Positions 34,787 to 44,938 of a stretch of DNA of 64,000 nt are shown here, in pieces (position 1 is the stretch's first letter; every line of letters starts with the position of its first letter). Origin of the DNA: Toxorhynchites rutilus septentrionalis (taxonomy: Eukaryota > Arthropoda > Insecta > Diptera > Culicidae); NCBI RefSeq assembly GCF_029784135.1, contig NC_073746.1, forward strand, positions 158,709,108 to 158,773,107, in the 5' to 3' direction. Made by a program: the position numbers and the translations under genes. The notes beneath the pieces were generated by a model that made no database searches, was not told where the DNA came from, and saw only the letters and a program-made list of their open reading frames with translations.

Positions 34787-34961
34787 TACAAACGTTTAGA
34801 GAAGAACCAGCCTTTGGTTGAAAATCTCTATAATAAAGAAAGAAAAAAAAACTACAAACGCGTTTTTCTCGAAATATGTTTTTCAAACTGGTTTACACGA
34901 TATCTCAAGTTCTACTTATCCGATCTATGTTTATATAAATACAATTTGTATGTATCTTTCT

Positions 34962-35124
34962 TGCAACTTGCACTGTGATCACGCGTATTCTAGAGCTTAC
35001 CACTCAGAATGCATTCAAGGCGTGTTATTTGGCATAGAAATCTCAACTAAGTACTAATAAAAATGACGTAAGTAATACTACGTTGAGACGGCGAAGTTCG
35101 TGCCATTGAAGAAGAAGAAGAAGA
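34962..35124 (+). mobile_element. 5'-truncated (GAA)n SINE in T2
   Basis: The 163-bp counterpart of the SINE at 31340. ATGTATCTTTCT flanks it at 34950-34961 and 35125-35136. The tRNA-like head is missing and the body starts TGCAACTTGCACTGTGATCA. The 79-codon frame 34818-35057 merely reads through it. Confidence 0.9.
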
Positions 35125-35560
35125 ATGTATCTTTCTATCGCATGAACCTATAAAAAATTATAATTTCGTAACTTTACTATTTAAAAAAAACAAGAAACTT
35201 GAAAAAAAAAGTTTTTAACAGCATTTTTCCTTCAAATTTCCGCCATTTTATCAAAAAACACATTTTTGACTTGTCCGAGGTTCATACGATAGTGGCATCT
35301 TTACTGATTCAGAATCAGTTCAAATTTCTGCCATTTTATCAAAAAACACGTTTTTGACTTGTCCGAGGTTCATACGATAGTGACATCTTTACTGATTCAG
35401 AATCTGTTCGATTTGTTTGTTTCAGAGATCCAGAAGTGCTGGAATCTTGTACGCCATGGCACAACTTTTTTTTGAACCCCCTCACTCGATCAGCTTCTAA
35501 TTATGGATATATATTTTTCCGTTCAATTTTTGTTTTATTGATATAACAAATAGTGATATA

Positions 35561-35770
35561 ATGGATGGTAAAAATATTCTTTGTTTTACTTTTTCGGACC
35601 TCGAACAAACGTCCGAAATTCGTGTCTCTATCCCCCTTAATCTGATCGAATCAAATCCTATCGGATTGTACAAATATTGTAACCTTGAAATGCAGAATGC
35701 AAAAGTTTATTTCGTTCGGATTGCGATTTGTCAAATCCGATCGGGTTCCGTAATATGGGTTAATATGTAG
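35561..35770 (+). CDS. Small T-encoded ORF, 69 aa, T2 copy
   Basis: Reads MDGKNILCFTFSDLEQTSEI and ends SGSVIWVNM, then TAG. It lies about 390 bp from the right terminus of T2. The mirror copy at 30694 is its only close match in the window. No signal peptide, membrane span or known motif is evident. Upstream TTTATTGATATAACAAATAG offers no clear promoter. Listed because the frame is kept in both copies; a chance frame is as likely. Confidence 0.3.
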   Translation: MDGKNILCFTFSDLEQTSEIRVSIPLNLIESNPIGLYKYCNLEMQNAKVYFVRIAICQIRSGSVIWVNM

Positions 35771-36399
35771 TCCATGCATTGCCCCATGCCCTCTATTACC
35801 GGTTGGAATAAATTGGATCCTAGTTCATGTGCGTTACCTTCAGAATATTCATTTCAGGAAAGAGGTTCAGTCATATGAAAAAATATGGATGTTTGACCGA
35901 GCAGCACTCTCAGGCAGTTCAGTATTTTTATTGATGAATACTGAGCACTCAGGGCGGGCGTGAAGTTCAAAAAATTGTGTAAATACAAAACAGATCTCAT
36001 TCAATTTTGACTTCTAACTTGAATGTTCTACTTTAAAAAATACTTAACGTTTCCACGTGGACAATATCAAAACCCCCACCTCCCTTACCGTGGACAAGCG
36101 TGGACATTTTCGTAACCCCTACCCCCCCTAAAGTTGTCCACGTGGTATGTGGACAGCCCCTAACGTTTTTTTAACACTTTGACGGACGCATCTTTGACAA
36201 AATGGTTTGTACTCGTCGCCTGCATCTATCGATGAAAACTGCTGGTCGTTGTCGGCCCTTTTCACAAGCTTTATCAAATATATTTTTTTCATTAGAGAAA
36301 ATCCGTGCTCATTTCAATTCAAACATAACGTTTTTGTTATTCAAGTAAACAAAGGCGTAACACCTGTCGATAACAGCCAGCACCTGTCGATAACAGCTA

Positions 36400-36490
36400 T
36401 TTTCTATTTATACAATAAGTTTCTTAGGGAGCTGGGACCGACACTGATAATGCGAAAACGCTCTTGATGCGAACTGAATGGAAAGCGCAG
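36400..36490 (-). mobile_element. hAT fragment (third copy)
   Basis: GGGACCGACACTGATAATGC followed by CGCTCTTGATGCGAACTGAA is the reverse complement of hAT copy 2 near 18190-18240 (CGCATCAAGAGC, ATCAGTGTCGGTCCC). The match continues into TATACAATA. No terminus is retained. Just before it, CACCTGTCGATAACAGC occurs twice in tandem (about 36361-36400). Confidence 0.7.
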
Positions 36491-36522
36491 CAAGAACAAT
36501 TTGGGGCCTAACGTGTTTAACC

Positions 36523-36593
36523 GTGACCGGAAAAAATCGCCCCGGAAAAATTGCAGTTGAAAGCAGTTGTTTTCCGGAGCGATTTTTCCCGGG
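36523..36593. repeat. Hairpin: CCGGAAAAAATCGCCCCGG type
   Basis: CCGGAAAAAATCGCCCCGG with the following AAAA pairs with TTTTCCGGAGCGATTTTTCC and the final CGG, one mismatch in about 23 bp, around a 24-nt loop. A strong snap-back structure or tiny MITE. Target duplications are not obvious. Confidence 0.6.
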
Positions 36594-36594
36594 A

Positions 36595-37600
36595 ATCTTT
36601 CAAACCCACTTTTCATCCAACCCTTGTATTTTGATTTGAAGTATGCATGTTGTACTTATGTTACAGTTTAACAAAAGTGCTGGGAATTACGCCAAAACAA
36701 TAGTTTACATCAATTACATCGAAAACTGCTTCGAGAAAAAGTATTTTTATTATTTTAATCAAACTCGTTACAATTGTCGAACTTACACAGTGGGATGCTT
36801 TTATTAACTATTAGGGTTGCCTGTAAGCTTTGCATTTATATTATCCAATCATTGTTTCCAACAAGTTCAACTGAGCCGTTTTGTCCGATAAGCGCATTTT
36901 ATACACTTCTCCCTTACCGGGCAGGAAATTTCAAACAGTGCGAGGAGATAGCAACAACTTAGTCGTCTATTTTTGTTTCGGAAAATCCTATATAAAAGAG
37001 TTTATAGACAGAGACAGGGTGCACACATAGCATAATGGGGTATGAATTACGAAAGGAAAAGCATTACAAAACCTTACCGGTGGATACGCAGACGTGTGAA
37101 TGTGTGAATGTGTGTACGAATCGCCTTAGTCAAGGTATTCTACTATCATAAATCATATGGGTTCCGACACTGTGAATATCGTGGCCCCGGCAGGAAAACG
37201 GCATTTAGAGGTTTCCTTAGCGGGTGTAAATATTATCATATCACGATTATTTATTCACGGTGGTTTATGATGTACGCAAGACACACGCCAGGTGTAGATA
37301 AAGTACAAAGTAGAGCTGTTCTCAATGTCACAGCGGGTGGATTATTGTGTTGTTTACCATGTAAGAATATTAGGACAAATGATTTCCATTGTTCGGAATC
37401 AGAGGACGCGAGAAGTTGGAGCACATTCCGTCTAGAAGTTGCTGGTAAATTGTTCCATCCCTAGTACTCCAACGTGACTGTATGAACAATTCTCGCCTAA
37501 CTCCAGAGGAACGTAGCTGAAGGCCGGGACATTGTTCCGCGAATTGTTTAAAAGGAAATCGTTCTTTATCTCTACGTTGGGTTATTTTTCGATTTTTAAA
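36595..37600. other. Unassigned 1 kb
   Basis: No recognised family. The plus frame 37108-37464 (118 codons) begins with Met-Cys-Val and has no known domain. Nothing else to report. Confidence 0.4.
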
Positions 37601-37639
37601 AAACTCAAACTTTAACCGCTTCGCGTTACTTTCCCTTAA

Positions 37640-37745
37640 GTCCGATTGAGCTAAAATTTTTCATAGGGAGTTTTTTCGAGATGGTGAACATTTTGTATTG
37701 GGTAGTTTTTTGAAATTCTAGATGACGATTTTCATTGGCACCCTA
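37640..37745. mobile_element. End of a U-family element
   Basis: TCCGATTGAGCTAAAATTTT (compare CTGATTGAGCTGAAACTTTG in U) and the terminal GATTTTCATTGGCACCCTAA match the right end of element U. The opposite end is not visible nearby; this looks like a solo or decayed end. Confidence 0.55.
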
Positions 37746-37936
37746 ATGTACATTCAATGATTGGAATAGTGTGCTTCAATTAACTCGATTTGTTTACATT
37801 GTTACATTTAAAACGTCGAATAAAATCCAGGGGAACATCAATTAATTGTTTGATTCGCGTTGATCGTGAAATTGGATACACAAAAAGTTTCCACAGAACG
37901 GTTTGAAAATTTTGCATTGAGTCCGACAACAGGTAT

Positions 37937-38082
37937 GAAACATAATTCGGGGAAATTATTATTCTGTAATTTGATCAATGTTTTTGTCATGCGAAAGTAA
38001 TGTCACATTTTACAAAATCACTAATTACTGTGAGAATATAGTCTTCAAATTTAGTATGACGTCAATTGTTTATAAATAGCTG
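37937..38082 (+). repeat. 146-bp direct repeat, left copy
   Basis: From GAAACATAATTCGGGGAAAT to TTTATAAATAGCTG. The right copy at 39973-40118 has the same length, and I find one difference (GTCACATTTT against GTCATATTTT). Too short and without TG/CA ends for an LTR. It most likely reflects a segmental duplication around the 38.1-39.97 kb block. Confidence 0.85.
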
Positions 38083-38139
38083 TTTTTTAACTGGACTACA
38101 GGCCAGTGATATGAGTGATAGATAGATGATATGAAAATC

Positions 38140-39130
38140 AATTTCTTCATAAATTCATAACTTATGAACTACTTGACCGATTCCGAAGATCAGCATACAA
38201 AATTGAAGCCAATTAGCTAATCTTCTCTAAAAGATACCGAAAACCTTCGAAAAAAAATGGATTTTGTTTTTGTAATTATTGTTTGTTTTTGTTTTTCATA
38301 ATTTACATGGTCTCGGGACCGCGTGCTCCCGTGGCCGAGTGGTTAGCGTCACAACTAACATGCCGGGTGTTCAGGTTCGATTCCCGTTCTGGTCGGGGGA
38401 ATTTTTCGTCAAAGAAATTGCCTCCGTCTTGCACTGTGGTCACGCATATTCTAGAGCTTGCCACTCAGAATGCATTCAAGGCGTGTTATTTGGTATAGAA
38501 ATCTCAACTAAGTACTAATAAAAATGACGCAAGTAATACTACGTTGAGACGGCGAAGTTCCTCTAGGAACGTTAGTGCCATTGAAGAAGAAGAAGAAGAA
38601 TGGTCTCGGGACCAAGTGCCCTATATTTTTTATATTTTTTCTTCAAAGGTAAGGTTTTTTCACATAACATATCCAAAATTCAGAGAGGCGATATTTTTGA
38701 AGTTATGATTATTCAAAGTTAACCGATGGTACGAGAAATCATTTTTCCCTTTTTTTCCAAAAATGACTTTTTCAAAAATTCAAAATACTTTTGAGCTACT
38801 TGACCGATTCAGACGATCGATATATCAGCCAAGGACTTTTTCGAAAAAATACTACACTTGCGTAAAAATTAGTCGCATAGATGAAGTCCAGTCTGGAAAC
38901 TGGAAACATATTAACATTGAAAAATCATAACTTAAAAACAAAAACAGACGCCCTTCTGATATTCGGATATGTTATGTGAAAAAAACCTCAGTTTTCAAGA
39001 AAAGATATAGAAAAATGTGGTGCCTTTGGTCCCGAAACCATGTAAACTATGAAAAACAACTACAATCTTGACTTGATGTGTTGATCATCTAAATCGGTCC
39101 AGTAGTCCAAAAGTCATGAATTTTTGTGGT
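38140..39130. mobile_element. Foldback element X, left arm hit by a SINE
   Basis: The left arm includes GAACTACTTGACCGATTCCG (about 38166), then TTTTTCATAATTTACATGGT and, after the SINE, CCAAGTGCC and GGTTTTTTCACATAACATAT. The right arm carries the complements in reverse order: ATATGTTATGTGAAAAAAAC (about 38968), GTGCCTTTGGTCCCGAAACC, ATGTAAACTATGAAAAAC and AAATCGGTCCAGTAGTCC (about 39090). The arms are about 85% similar by eye. No coding potential. Confidence 0.7.
38321..38599 (+). mobile_element. Full-length tRNA-derived (GAA)n SINE
   Basis: 279 bp. GTGGCCGAGTGGTTAGCG forms the A box and GGTTCGATTCCCG the B box of an internal RNA polymerase III promoter. A conserved body with GCATTCAAGGCGTG and ATGACGCAAGTAATACTACG follows, then (GAA)n. 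The 14-bp target duplication ATGGTCTCGGGACC is perfect (38307-38320 and 38600-38613). The foldback's other arm keeps the empty site. Mobilised by a LINE in trans. Resembles Feilai of Aedes; name unconfirmed. Confidence 0.95.
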
Positions 39131-39234
39131 GGAAATAATAATTGATTTTTCGGACCATCGATGAATTTGGAAAAATCATAACTCAAGAACAAAAAATTAC
39201 GCCTCTCTGATTTTTGAATATCTCTATATCTATA

Positions 39235-39955
39235 TATAATATATATATAAATGGATTTCTATCTGTCTGTCTGTTTGTCTGTATGTCTGATTCTCATGGG
39301 CTCGGAAACTACTGAACCGATCGACATGAAAATTGGTATGTAAAGGTTATTGGGGCCGGGGAAGATTTTCGTGACAGTTTGAGACCCATTCCCCCCTCTA
39401 AGGGGGCTGCCATACAAATAAAACGCAAATTTCTACATTACGGGAGAATTAATATAGCAAATGAAACGAAAATTGGCATATGGAGGATTTAGGGTGCAAT
39501 AAATGTTTCTATGGTGGTTAGACACTCCACCCCCCTCTCTAAGGGTGGGCTGTCATACAAATGAAAAACAAATTTCTGCATAGCTCGAAAATTAATCAAG
39601 CAAATGGAGCCAAATTTGGCATGTGAAGATTTTAGGAGGCACGAGACGGGGGGTGGGCGTCTGTCATACAAATGAAACACATATTTCAAGCAAACGAAAC
39701 CAAATTTGGCATGTGGAGGTTTTAGGATGCAATAAATGTTTCTATGGTGGTTCGACACTCCTCCCCATCTCTTAGGGTGGGTTGTCATACAAATGAAAAA
39801 CAAATTTCTACATAGCTCGAAAATTAATCATGCAAATGGAGTCAAATTTGACATGTGAAGATTTTAGGAGGCACGAAACGTTTCTATGGTGAATGGACAC
39901 TCCTCCCTCTCTCTAAGGTGAGAAGTTATTCTATCATATTTTCTGTATCAAACAT
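39235..39955 (-). repeat. 143-bp tandem-repeat element, inverted copy
   Basis: Reverse complement of the element at 1250-1932: TATATATAAATGGATTTCTA, a GTCT microsatellite, CCGATCGACATGAAAATTGG, then repeated CATACAAATGAAAAACAAAT and GGTGGTTAGACACTCC blocks. About five units with more indels than the first copy. The minus frame 39489-39803 is repeat sequence. Confidence 0.8.
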
Positions 39956-39972
39956 TTATTCCGTGTAACGGA

Positions 39973-40118
39973 GAAACATAATTCGGGGAAATTATTATTC
40001 TGTAATTTGATCAATGTTTTTGTCATGCGAAAGTAATGTCATATTTTACAAAATCACTAATTACTGTGAGAATATAGTCTTCAAATTTAGTATGACGTCA
40101 ATTGTTTATAAATAGCTG
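39973..40118 (+). repeat. 146-bp direct repeat, right copy
   Basis: Partner of 37937-38082, one mismatch seen. It abuts the I-like retrotransposon fragment that starts at about 40119. Confidence 0.85.
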
Positions 40119-40129
40119 CTTTTAACAAG

Positions 40130-40727
40130 AATAAGACATCTATTAAGTGTTTTGGTCGAAAAATTATTCAAGATTACCTTAGCATGGGTTCCCTCTCATT
40201 GCTCGATTCCGGGGAATGAGAAAGCGGACTCGCTAGCTAAGGTGGGCGCTTCAGAAGGCACACTTTTTGAAAGGTAAATTGCCTATAATGAATTTTTTCA
40301 CATTCCTCGTCAGGACACACTCGTTAGTTGGCAGCGCATGTGGAGTGAAGATGAGTTCGGTCGTTGGTTACACACGATTATCCCTAAGGTCTCGACGAGT
40401 GCATGGTTCAAGGGATTGAATGTAGGTCGTGATTTCATTCGCGTGATATCTCGGCTTATGTCCAATCACTACAACCTAAACGCGCATCTCTATCGCATTG
40501 GGCTCGCAGCAAACAATCTTTGTGATTGTGGCGATGGCTACCACGACATCGAGCATGTTGTCTGGTCGTGTATCCGGTTCCATGCTGCTCGCTCTCAGCT
40601 CTCTAGAGCACTGAGAGCAAAAGGCAGACAATCGGATATCCCCGTCCGGGATATCTTAGGTAGCCGGGATCCTGATCTTCTGCTTCATCTATACCTGTTC
40701 CTCAGAAACGCCGATGTCAACGTTTAA
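40130..40727 (+). pseudogene. I-like non-LTR ORF2 end: RNase H and C-terminal knuckle
   Basis: The frame opens with ITLAWVPSHCSIPGNEKADS then LAKVGA, the last RNase H block (catalytic Asp in KADSLA). A TAA at 40275-40277 interrupts it. Then follow DTLVSWQRMWSEDEFGRWLH, ISRLMSNHYNLNAHLYRIGL and CDCGDGYHDIEHVVWSC, a CxC-H-C knuckle. The order RNase H then knuckle is that of I-clade LINEs. A 390-bp tail follows, so this is a 5'-truncated copy with one extra stop. The minus fragment at 9565 is a diverged relative. Confidence 0.85.
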
Positions 40728-41115
40728 TGATGTTTCCTTCGTTGTGTCCCCGTTTCATATCCCTCCTATCCGATCGATAAACTTTTACTTAGTCGCGGCA
40801 ATACATACACACACTCTTTACAGATGCACGGGCCAAAGGTTGTGCAGTCCACTGATCATTCAACAAGAGCCAAAGGTTGTACCGCTCATGACAACTCTAC
40901 ACGAACTGATGATTGCGCCGGCTAGTGACCATTCTATCCTGGATTCCTCGAGTCGAGAAAGACGCACCACGCTAGATATGGGGTACAGACTAGGGAGCGT
41001 TGCTGATTAATGGTCAGCTGCATCCCAATAGGAAGTAGCCCGTGTCGGGCACACGTATAGAGCATCGAAGACTGCAACATACCAATTATGAGAACACTTG
41101 TAATACTAACCTCGA
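40728..41115 (+). other. 3' untranslated tail of the I-like element
   Basis: Downstream of the stop, unconstrained sequence runs to about AACCTCGAGCCAGCCAACCA, where the next retrotransposon fragment begins. CCAAAGGTTGT occurs twice (about 40833 and 40871). The 3' boundary is inferred from the change of family, not from a tail. Confidence 0.5.
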
Positions 41116-42179
41116 GCCAGCCAACCAACGGAGAAACATGTTATTTGCAAGTGGTTGAAAAATCTAGAATGAGAATTGATAGAGATACAGAGATACAGAG
41201 AAATCTAGAATTGAGTTTTGATAGAAGTACTAGGAATTTTATAGTAAAAAGTAAATTCAACGGGGAGAGATGTTGGATACTTAATACCTTCATTTTGTCA
41301 AAAATTTGGTACATAGCTCAAATTTTCCCTCCGTTAAATCGACATGTAGCACAGCTGAAATCAGCTTGTGGGAAATTTCTTTGGTCTGGATATATATTCA
41401 GAGTAGAAAGGAACCAGCTATACTTGGACTACTTGAGAGGTGGGCTACAATTAGTCGACCCGGAGTCAAAAATCAAAGCTTTATTTATTAAAAATATATT
41501 ATGTAATATTGATAATCATGGAAATATTCAAGAAGAGTCGTATCTCTTGAATTTCGCTCTGCCGCAAGAGCTCACGAAAAATGCTAGGGAATGGTTAGAA
41601 GAAGTGTTGGATCTAAAAACAAGAATTGTGATTCCGTCTAGTACTAAATATTTATACAACCATTATGTTGGACGAAGAAACTGCATACCTAGAATTGAAA
41701 ATGTAGTAGATGCTGATTGGCCAACAATTTGGCAAAATATAAATTATAATTTCATCATCACCCAAGATCGTGCAAGAGTGTTCTGCTTCGTTAATGATTT
41801 GATTCCGAATAGTAACAAATTGTACGCTTACGGCATTCGCAACGATGTAACTTGCAAAAGATGTGGCAACCCTGATAGCAATAAACATAGACTTAAAGAA
41901 TGTCCAGCCTCGAAAAAAATTTGGGAATGGTGCAGTCAGATTATTCGAGTCCGTTTAGGTATAAGGTGCACAGATATAGAGCAAATCATAACGTATAATA
42001 TAAATGAACGATCACAAAAGCAAAAGGCAGCGCTTTGGCTGACTATGCGAGCGATTTCCTTTAATTTAGGTAATGTCGAGCCAAGTTTATATGTTTTCAA
42101 GAAACAATTAAGGGAAATTAGATGGAACAATGCAAAACTATTTGCGAAACACTTCGCAAAATATTTGACTGTAGGATAA
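41088..42179 (+). pseudogene. L1/Tx1-like non-LTR ORF2 C-terminal part
   Basis: A 363-codon frame. It carries LSKIWYIAQIFPPL, SACGKFLWSGYIF and LDYLRGGLQLVDPESKIKAL, the block found after the reverse transcriptase of L1/Tx1-type LINEs. Near the end is CKRCGNPDSNKHRLKEC, a CxxC-H-C zinc-knuckle of the zf-RVT kind. No RT active site is present, so this is a 5'-truncated copy. The frame is open to its natural stop, and the first ~40 codons come from the neighbouring I-like tail. A poly-A of 17 nt begins at about 42266, marking the true 3' end and a recent age. Confidence 0.8.
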
Positions 42180-42288
42180 ATGAATAATTGATAGGAATTA
42201 AGCGACTGAGATACAAATATGTAATATGTAATAGATATAATGTAATGTATAAATGTATAATATGTAAAAAAAAAAAAAAAATCGCACT

Positions 42289-42642
42289 GTTCTGACCGAC
42301 CTCTCGATCCACCACAACCGCCCAGATATAATGGTTTACGACAAGAGCGACCGCAAAGTCACCATCATCGATTTCGCTATTCCACTGAACCAGAATCTGG
42401 AGGAGACCCACGGTCGCAAAATCTGCAAGTACCGACCATTGACCGTGGAGCTCAAGGAACTGTGGTGGCTAAGGGAGGTCCCAAGAATTGTTCCAGTCGT
42501 TCTCTCTGGAACTGGAATTATCCCGAAGACACTTCTGGAAGCGCTAAAGGTGTTGAACATCGAGAAGGAATTGATCGTCATCCTAAAGTCGGTCATCCTT
42601 ACCACCTGCGCGATTGTCCGACAATTCCTCGGTCAGGACTAA
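42289..42642 (+). pseudogene. C-terminal domain of another non-LTR retroelement
   Basis: In frame from 42289: VLTDLSIHHNRPDIMVYDKS, then VTIIDFAIPLNQNLEETHGR, LTVELKELWWLREVPRIVPV and a final ILTTCAIVRQFLGQD. This is the domain that follows RT in some LINEs (NRPDIxxxDK, DxAxPxxxN, KYxxL, VPxVxxxxG, ILR/IVRxFL pattern). Which clade is unclear to me. It abuts the poly-A tail of the preceding element. An (A)9 run at about 42765 is probably its own tail. No upstream RT is present. Confidence 0.7.
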
Positions 42643-42879
42643 AACAGCACGAACATGCAGATACGTGCATTCCGCAGAGCCTAGTCCCCCTTTGGCATTC
42701 AGAAGCCCGGGGGCAGGTGAAAATTCTGGCTAGGTTCGCCTAGTTAAGAAGTGAGATAAGTCTGCAAAAAAAAACGGGGTCGATTAGAAGATCAATCAAT
42801 GAACAGTTCTGCGATTGGACTCATGAACTTGCGCTTAGTAAGAAAACGTGAATGTTTGAAGGTATTGATGTTTCTTTGA

Positions 42880-42990
42880 CAGCCCACCAAAAGTTATTAA
42901 AGTTTCGCTAGGATGGATAGTCCACGATAGTCCATCAGATATTGCATCTTCTAATTATCACTTGTTAGCACCGCTAAGAAAAAATATTTA
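42880..42990 (+). pseudogene. mariner-like transposase scrap
   Basis: SLTAHQKLLKF, then after a frame change WIVHDSPSDIASSNYHLLAP. It aligns with TSLVTRQKLRELGW and YSPDLAPSDYHLF of mariner transposases. The third catalytic Asp would be Asn here (SSNYH). No TIR or other domain is present. Confidence 0.5.
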
Positions 42991-44938
42991 ATGATGAATG
43001 ATGAATTTTGCAAGTTGCGTGAAGGATGACGATTGTGGAACAAAAAGGTGCCCATAGAATCGAATAAATTTGTGTATTAAATTGTCTGCTTTTATTTTTT
43101 TCCTAAAAATCGGCATGATCATTCCAAACAACTTAATATTTTTAAAGATTTATGAAACGGAGAAAGATCGTTGGTAGATCAAACGCGGAAACTTATTACT
43201 GAGGCTCAGACGAGGAAAGGTTTTTTCAATAGTAAACTAATTTTAATGGTATGATGAATTTGCGGATCAGTCAAGTGAACGGCATCAGATATTAGGTAAT
43301 TTTGGAGTTGAACTCGCCAAAATTACATAGCACAACACACCATACAGCAATTCCAAATGAAATCGTCCTAAAAATGCAGATTTTAAAAACTTGTATTTTT
43401 GATTCCAATGAAAGTGTGTATTCCGTTTGGGTTGGAGGAAACGTGAGTTTTTCACAGCAATTGGGAATTTTTTTGACTCAAGCGTAACTTTTGAAAAGGT
43501 TGTATCGGTTTTAGTAAGAGAAATCTTTGATAATTTGTATCTCAAAAACTATGAGTCGTACCGAAATAGTGTCCTAGAAAAAGTTAAAGAGTATTGATGG
43601 TTGAATATGAAAAAATGTACACTGAGAAAAAAATTAGTACTCTTTTTTATTTACAAAATAAAAATTCAATTTGCAATATCCAAAATACATATTTTTTAAT
43701 TTTTTTGTTTTTCATATAAAATAGAAGTCATGCAGAAAATTTAAAAAATGGGCCCAAGATGGCAAAACTATTTTTGACAAACTTTGTGGAACATCGAATT
43801 TTTAGGAATTTTGGAAACTTCGTATTTTTGTGTGTTAACAATCATTTTTAGCCACAACTTTGTGGAACATCGAACTTTTAGGAATTTTCGAAACTTCGAG
43901 TTTTTGTATGTTAGCAGTCATTTTTAATCACAAATTATGAATCCTGATGATATTTAAAACAAAACAGGTTATTTTCAATCTCCTTTTAAATGTACCCATT
44001 CTCGAGATATTTAAAAAAATATTTGTAATTTATTGTCTTTTTAATAGTAAATAGGCCCTTTAAATATGTTTGTCGTGTTATACCATCATGTTCATGAGAT
44101 TTTATGAATTCGCTTATAATTTCCAACAACTTTTCCAAATACATCGTTATGGTAAAGACATATGTTTAGGAGTTACGTTACGAAACATTCGAAGACATGT
44201 GGGTTAATACAAAACGTAGCGAAACTAAAAAATCATTTTCATCTTAATACAAACTTCAATCAATCAAAAATTTTTTTGTAAATTATAAGAAAGTTCATAA
44301 AATTTCATTAACATGACGGCATAACACGACAAGCGTATTAAAAGAGATTATTTACAATAAAAAAGATTATAAATTAGAAATATTTTTTTAAATGGTTTTT
44401 TTATCTCGAGAATGGTTGCATTTAGAAAAAGAATGATAATAACCTTTTTTGTTTTAAATCACATCAGAATTCATAATTTGTGACTAAGAATGATTGCTAA
44501 CATATAAAAATTCGAAGTTTCGAAAGTTCCTAAAAAATCGATGTTCCACAAATTCCATTTTACCATCTTTGGCCCCTGCTTTAAATTTTCTACATGACTT
44601 CTATTTTATATGAAAAAATTGAAAAAAATATTAAAAAATACATATTTTTTGATGTTGCAAATTAAAATTTTATTTTGTAAATAAAAAAAAGAGTACCAAT
44701 TTTTCTTCTCAGTGTATTTTTTTTTCAAATTAAGCCTACAATACTCTATAACTCTTTCTAACACACTATTACGGTACGACTCATATTTTTTGAAATATAA
44801 ATTATCAAAGATTATTCTTACTCAAATCGATACGCCCTTTTCAAAAGTTACGCATGAGTCAAAAAATTAACCATGATGATATATTTGGAAAAGTTGTTGG
44901 AAATTATAAGCAAATTCATGAAATTTCATGAACATGAC

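Larger units (their letters stand above)
28969..36160. mobile_element. T element, recipient copy (T2), interrupted by T and by DD37E copy 4
   Basis: T2 consists of 28969-30303 and 33111-36160. The two parts become one continuous copy of T once the nested T (30304-33107) is removed. The right end is GTATGTGGACAGCCCC at 36160. The left end is truncated: GTGGACAAGCGTGGACATTT at 28969 corresponds to a site about 70 bp inside the full terminus. T2 keeps about 350 bp (29243-29600) that the nested T has deleted. Its right part carries DD37E copy 4, a truncated SINE and an ORF for a 69-aa peptide. No complete transposase is visible; one minus-strand frame near 29560-29650 reads MEFSSCMKDAEISRKKRCIY but is interrupted. 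Confidence 0.85.

Noticed and set aside
38329..38400. tRNA gene suggested by intact A and B boxes
   Set aside because: The sequence runs into a SINE body with (GAA)n tail and target duplications; the cloverleaf is not preserved. The same applies at 48040, 9345 and 6650.
37937..40118. LTR retrotransposon with 146-bp LTRs
   Set aside because: No TG...CA ends, primer-binding site, polypurine tract or gag-pol between them.
42331..42642. Host gene with a conserved domain
   Set aside because: The domain pattern belongs to retroelement C-termini and the piece sits between two A-rich tails.
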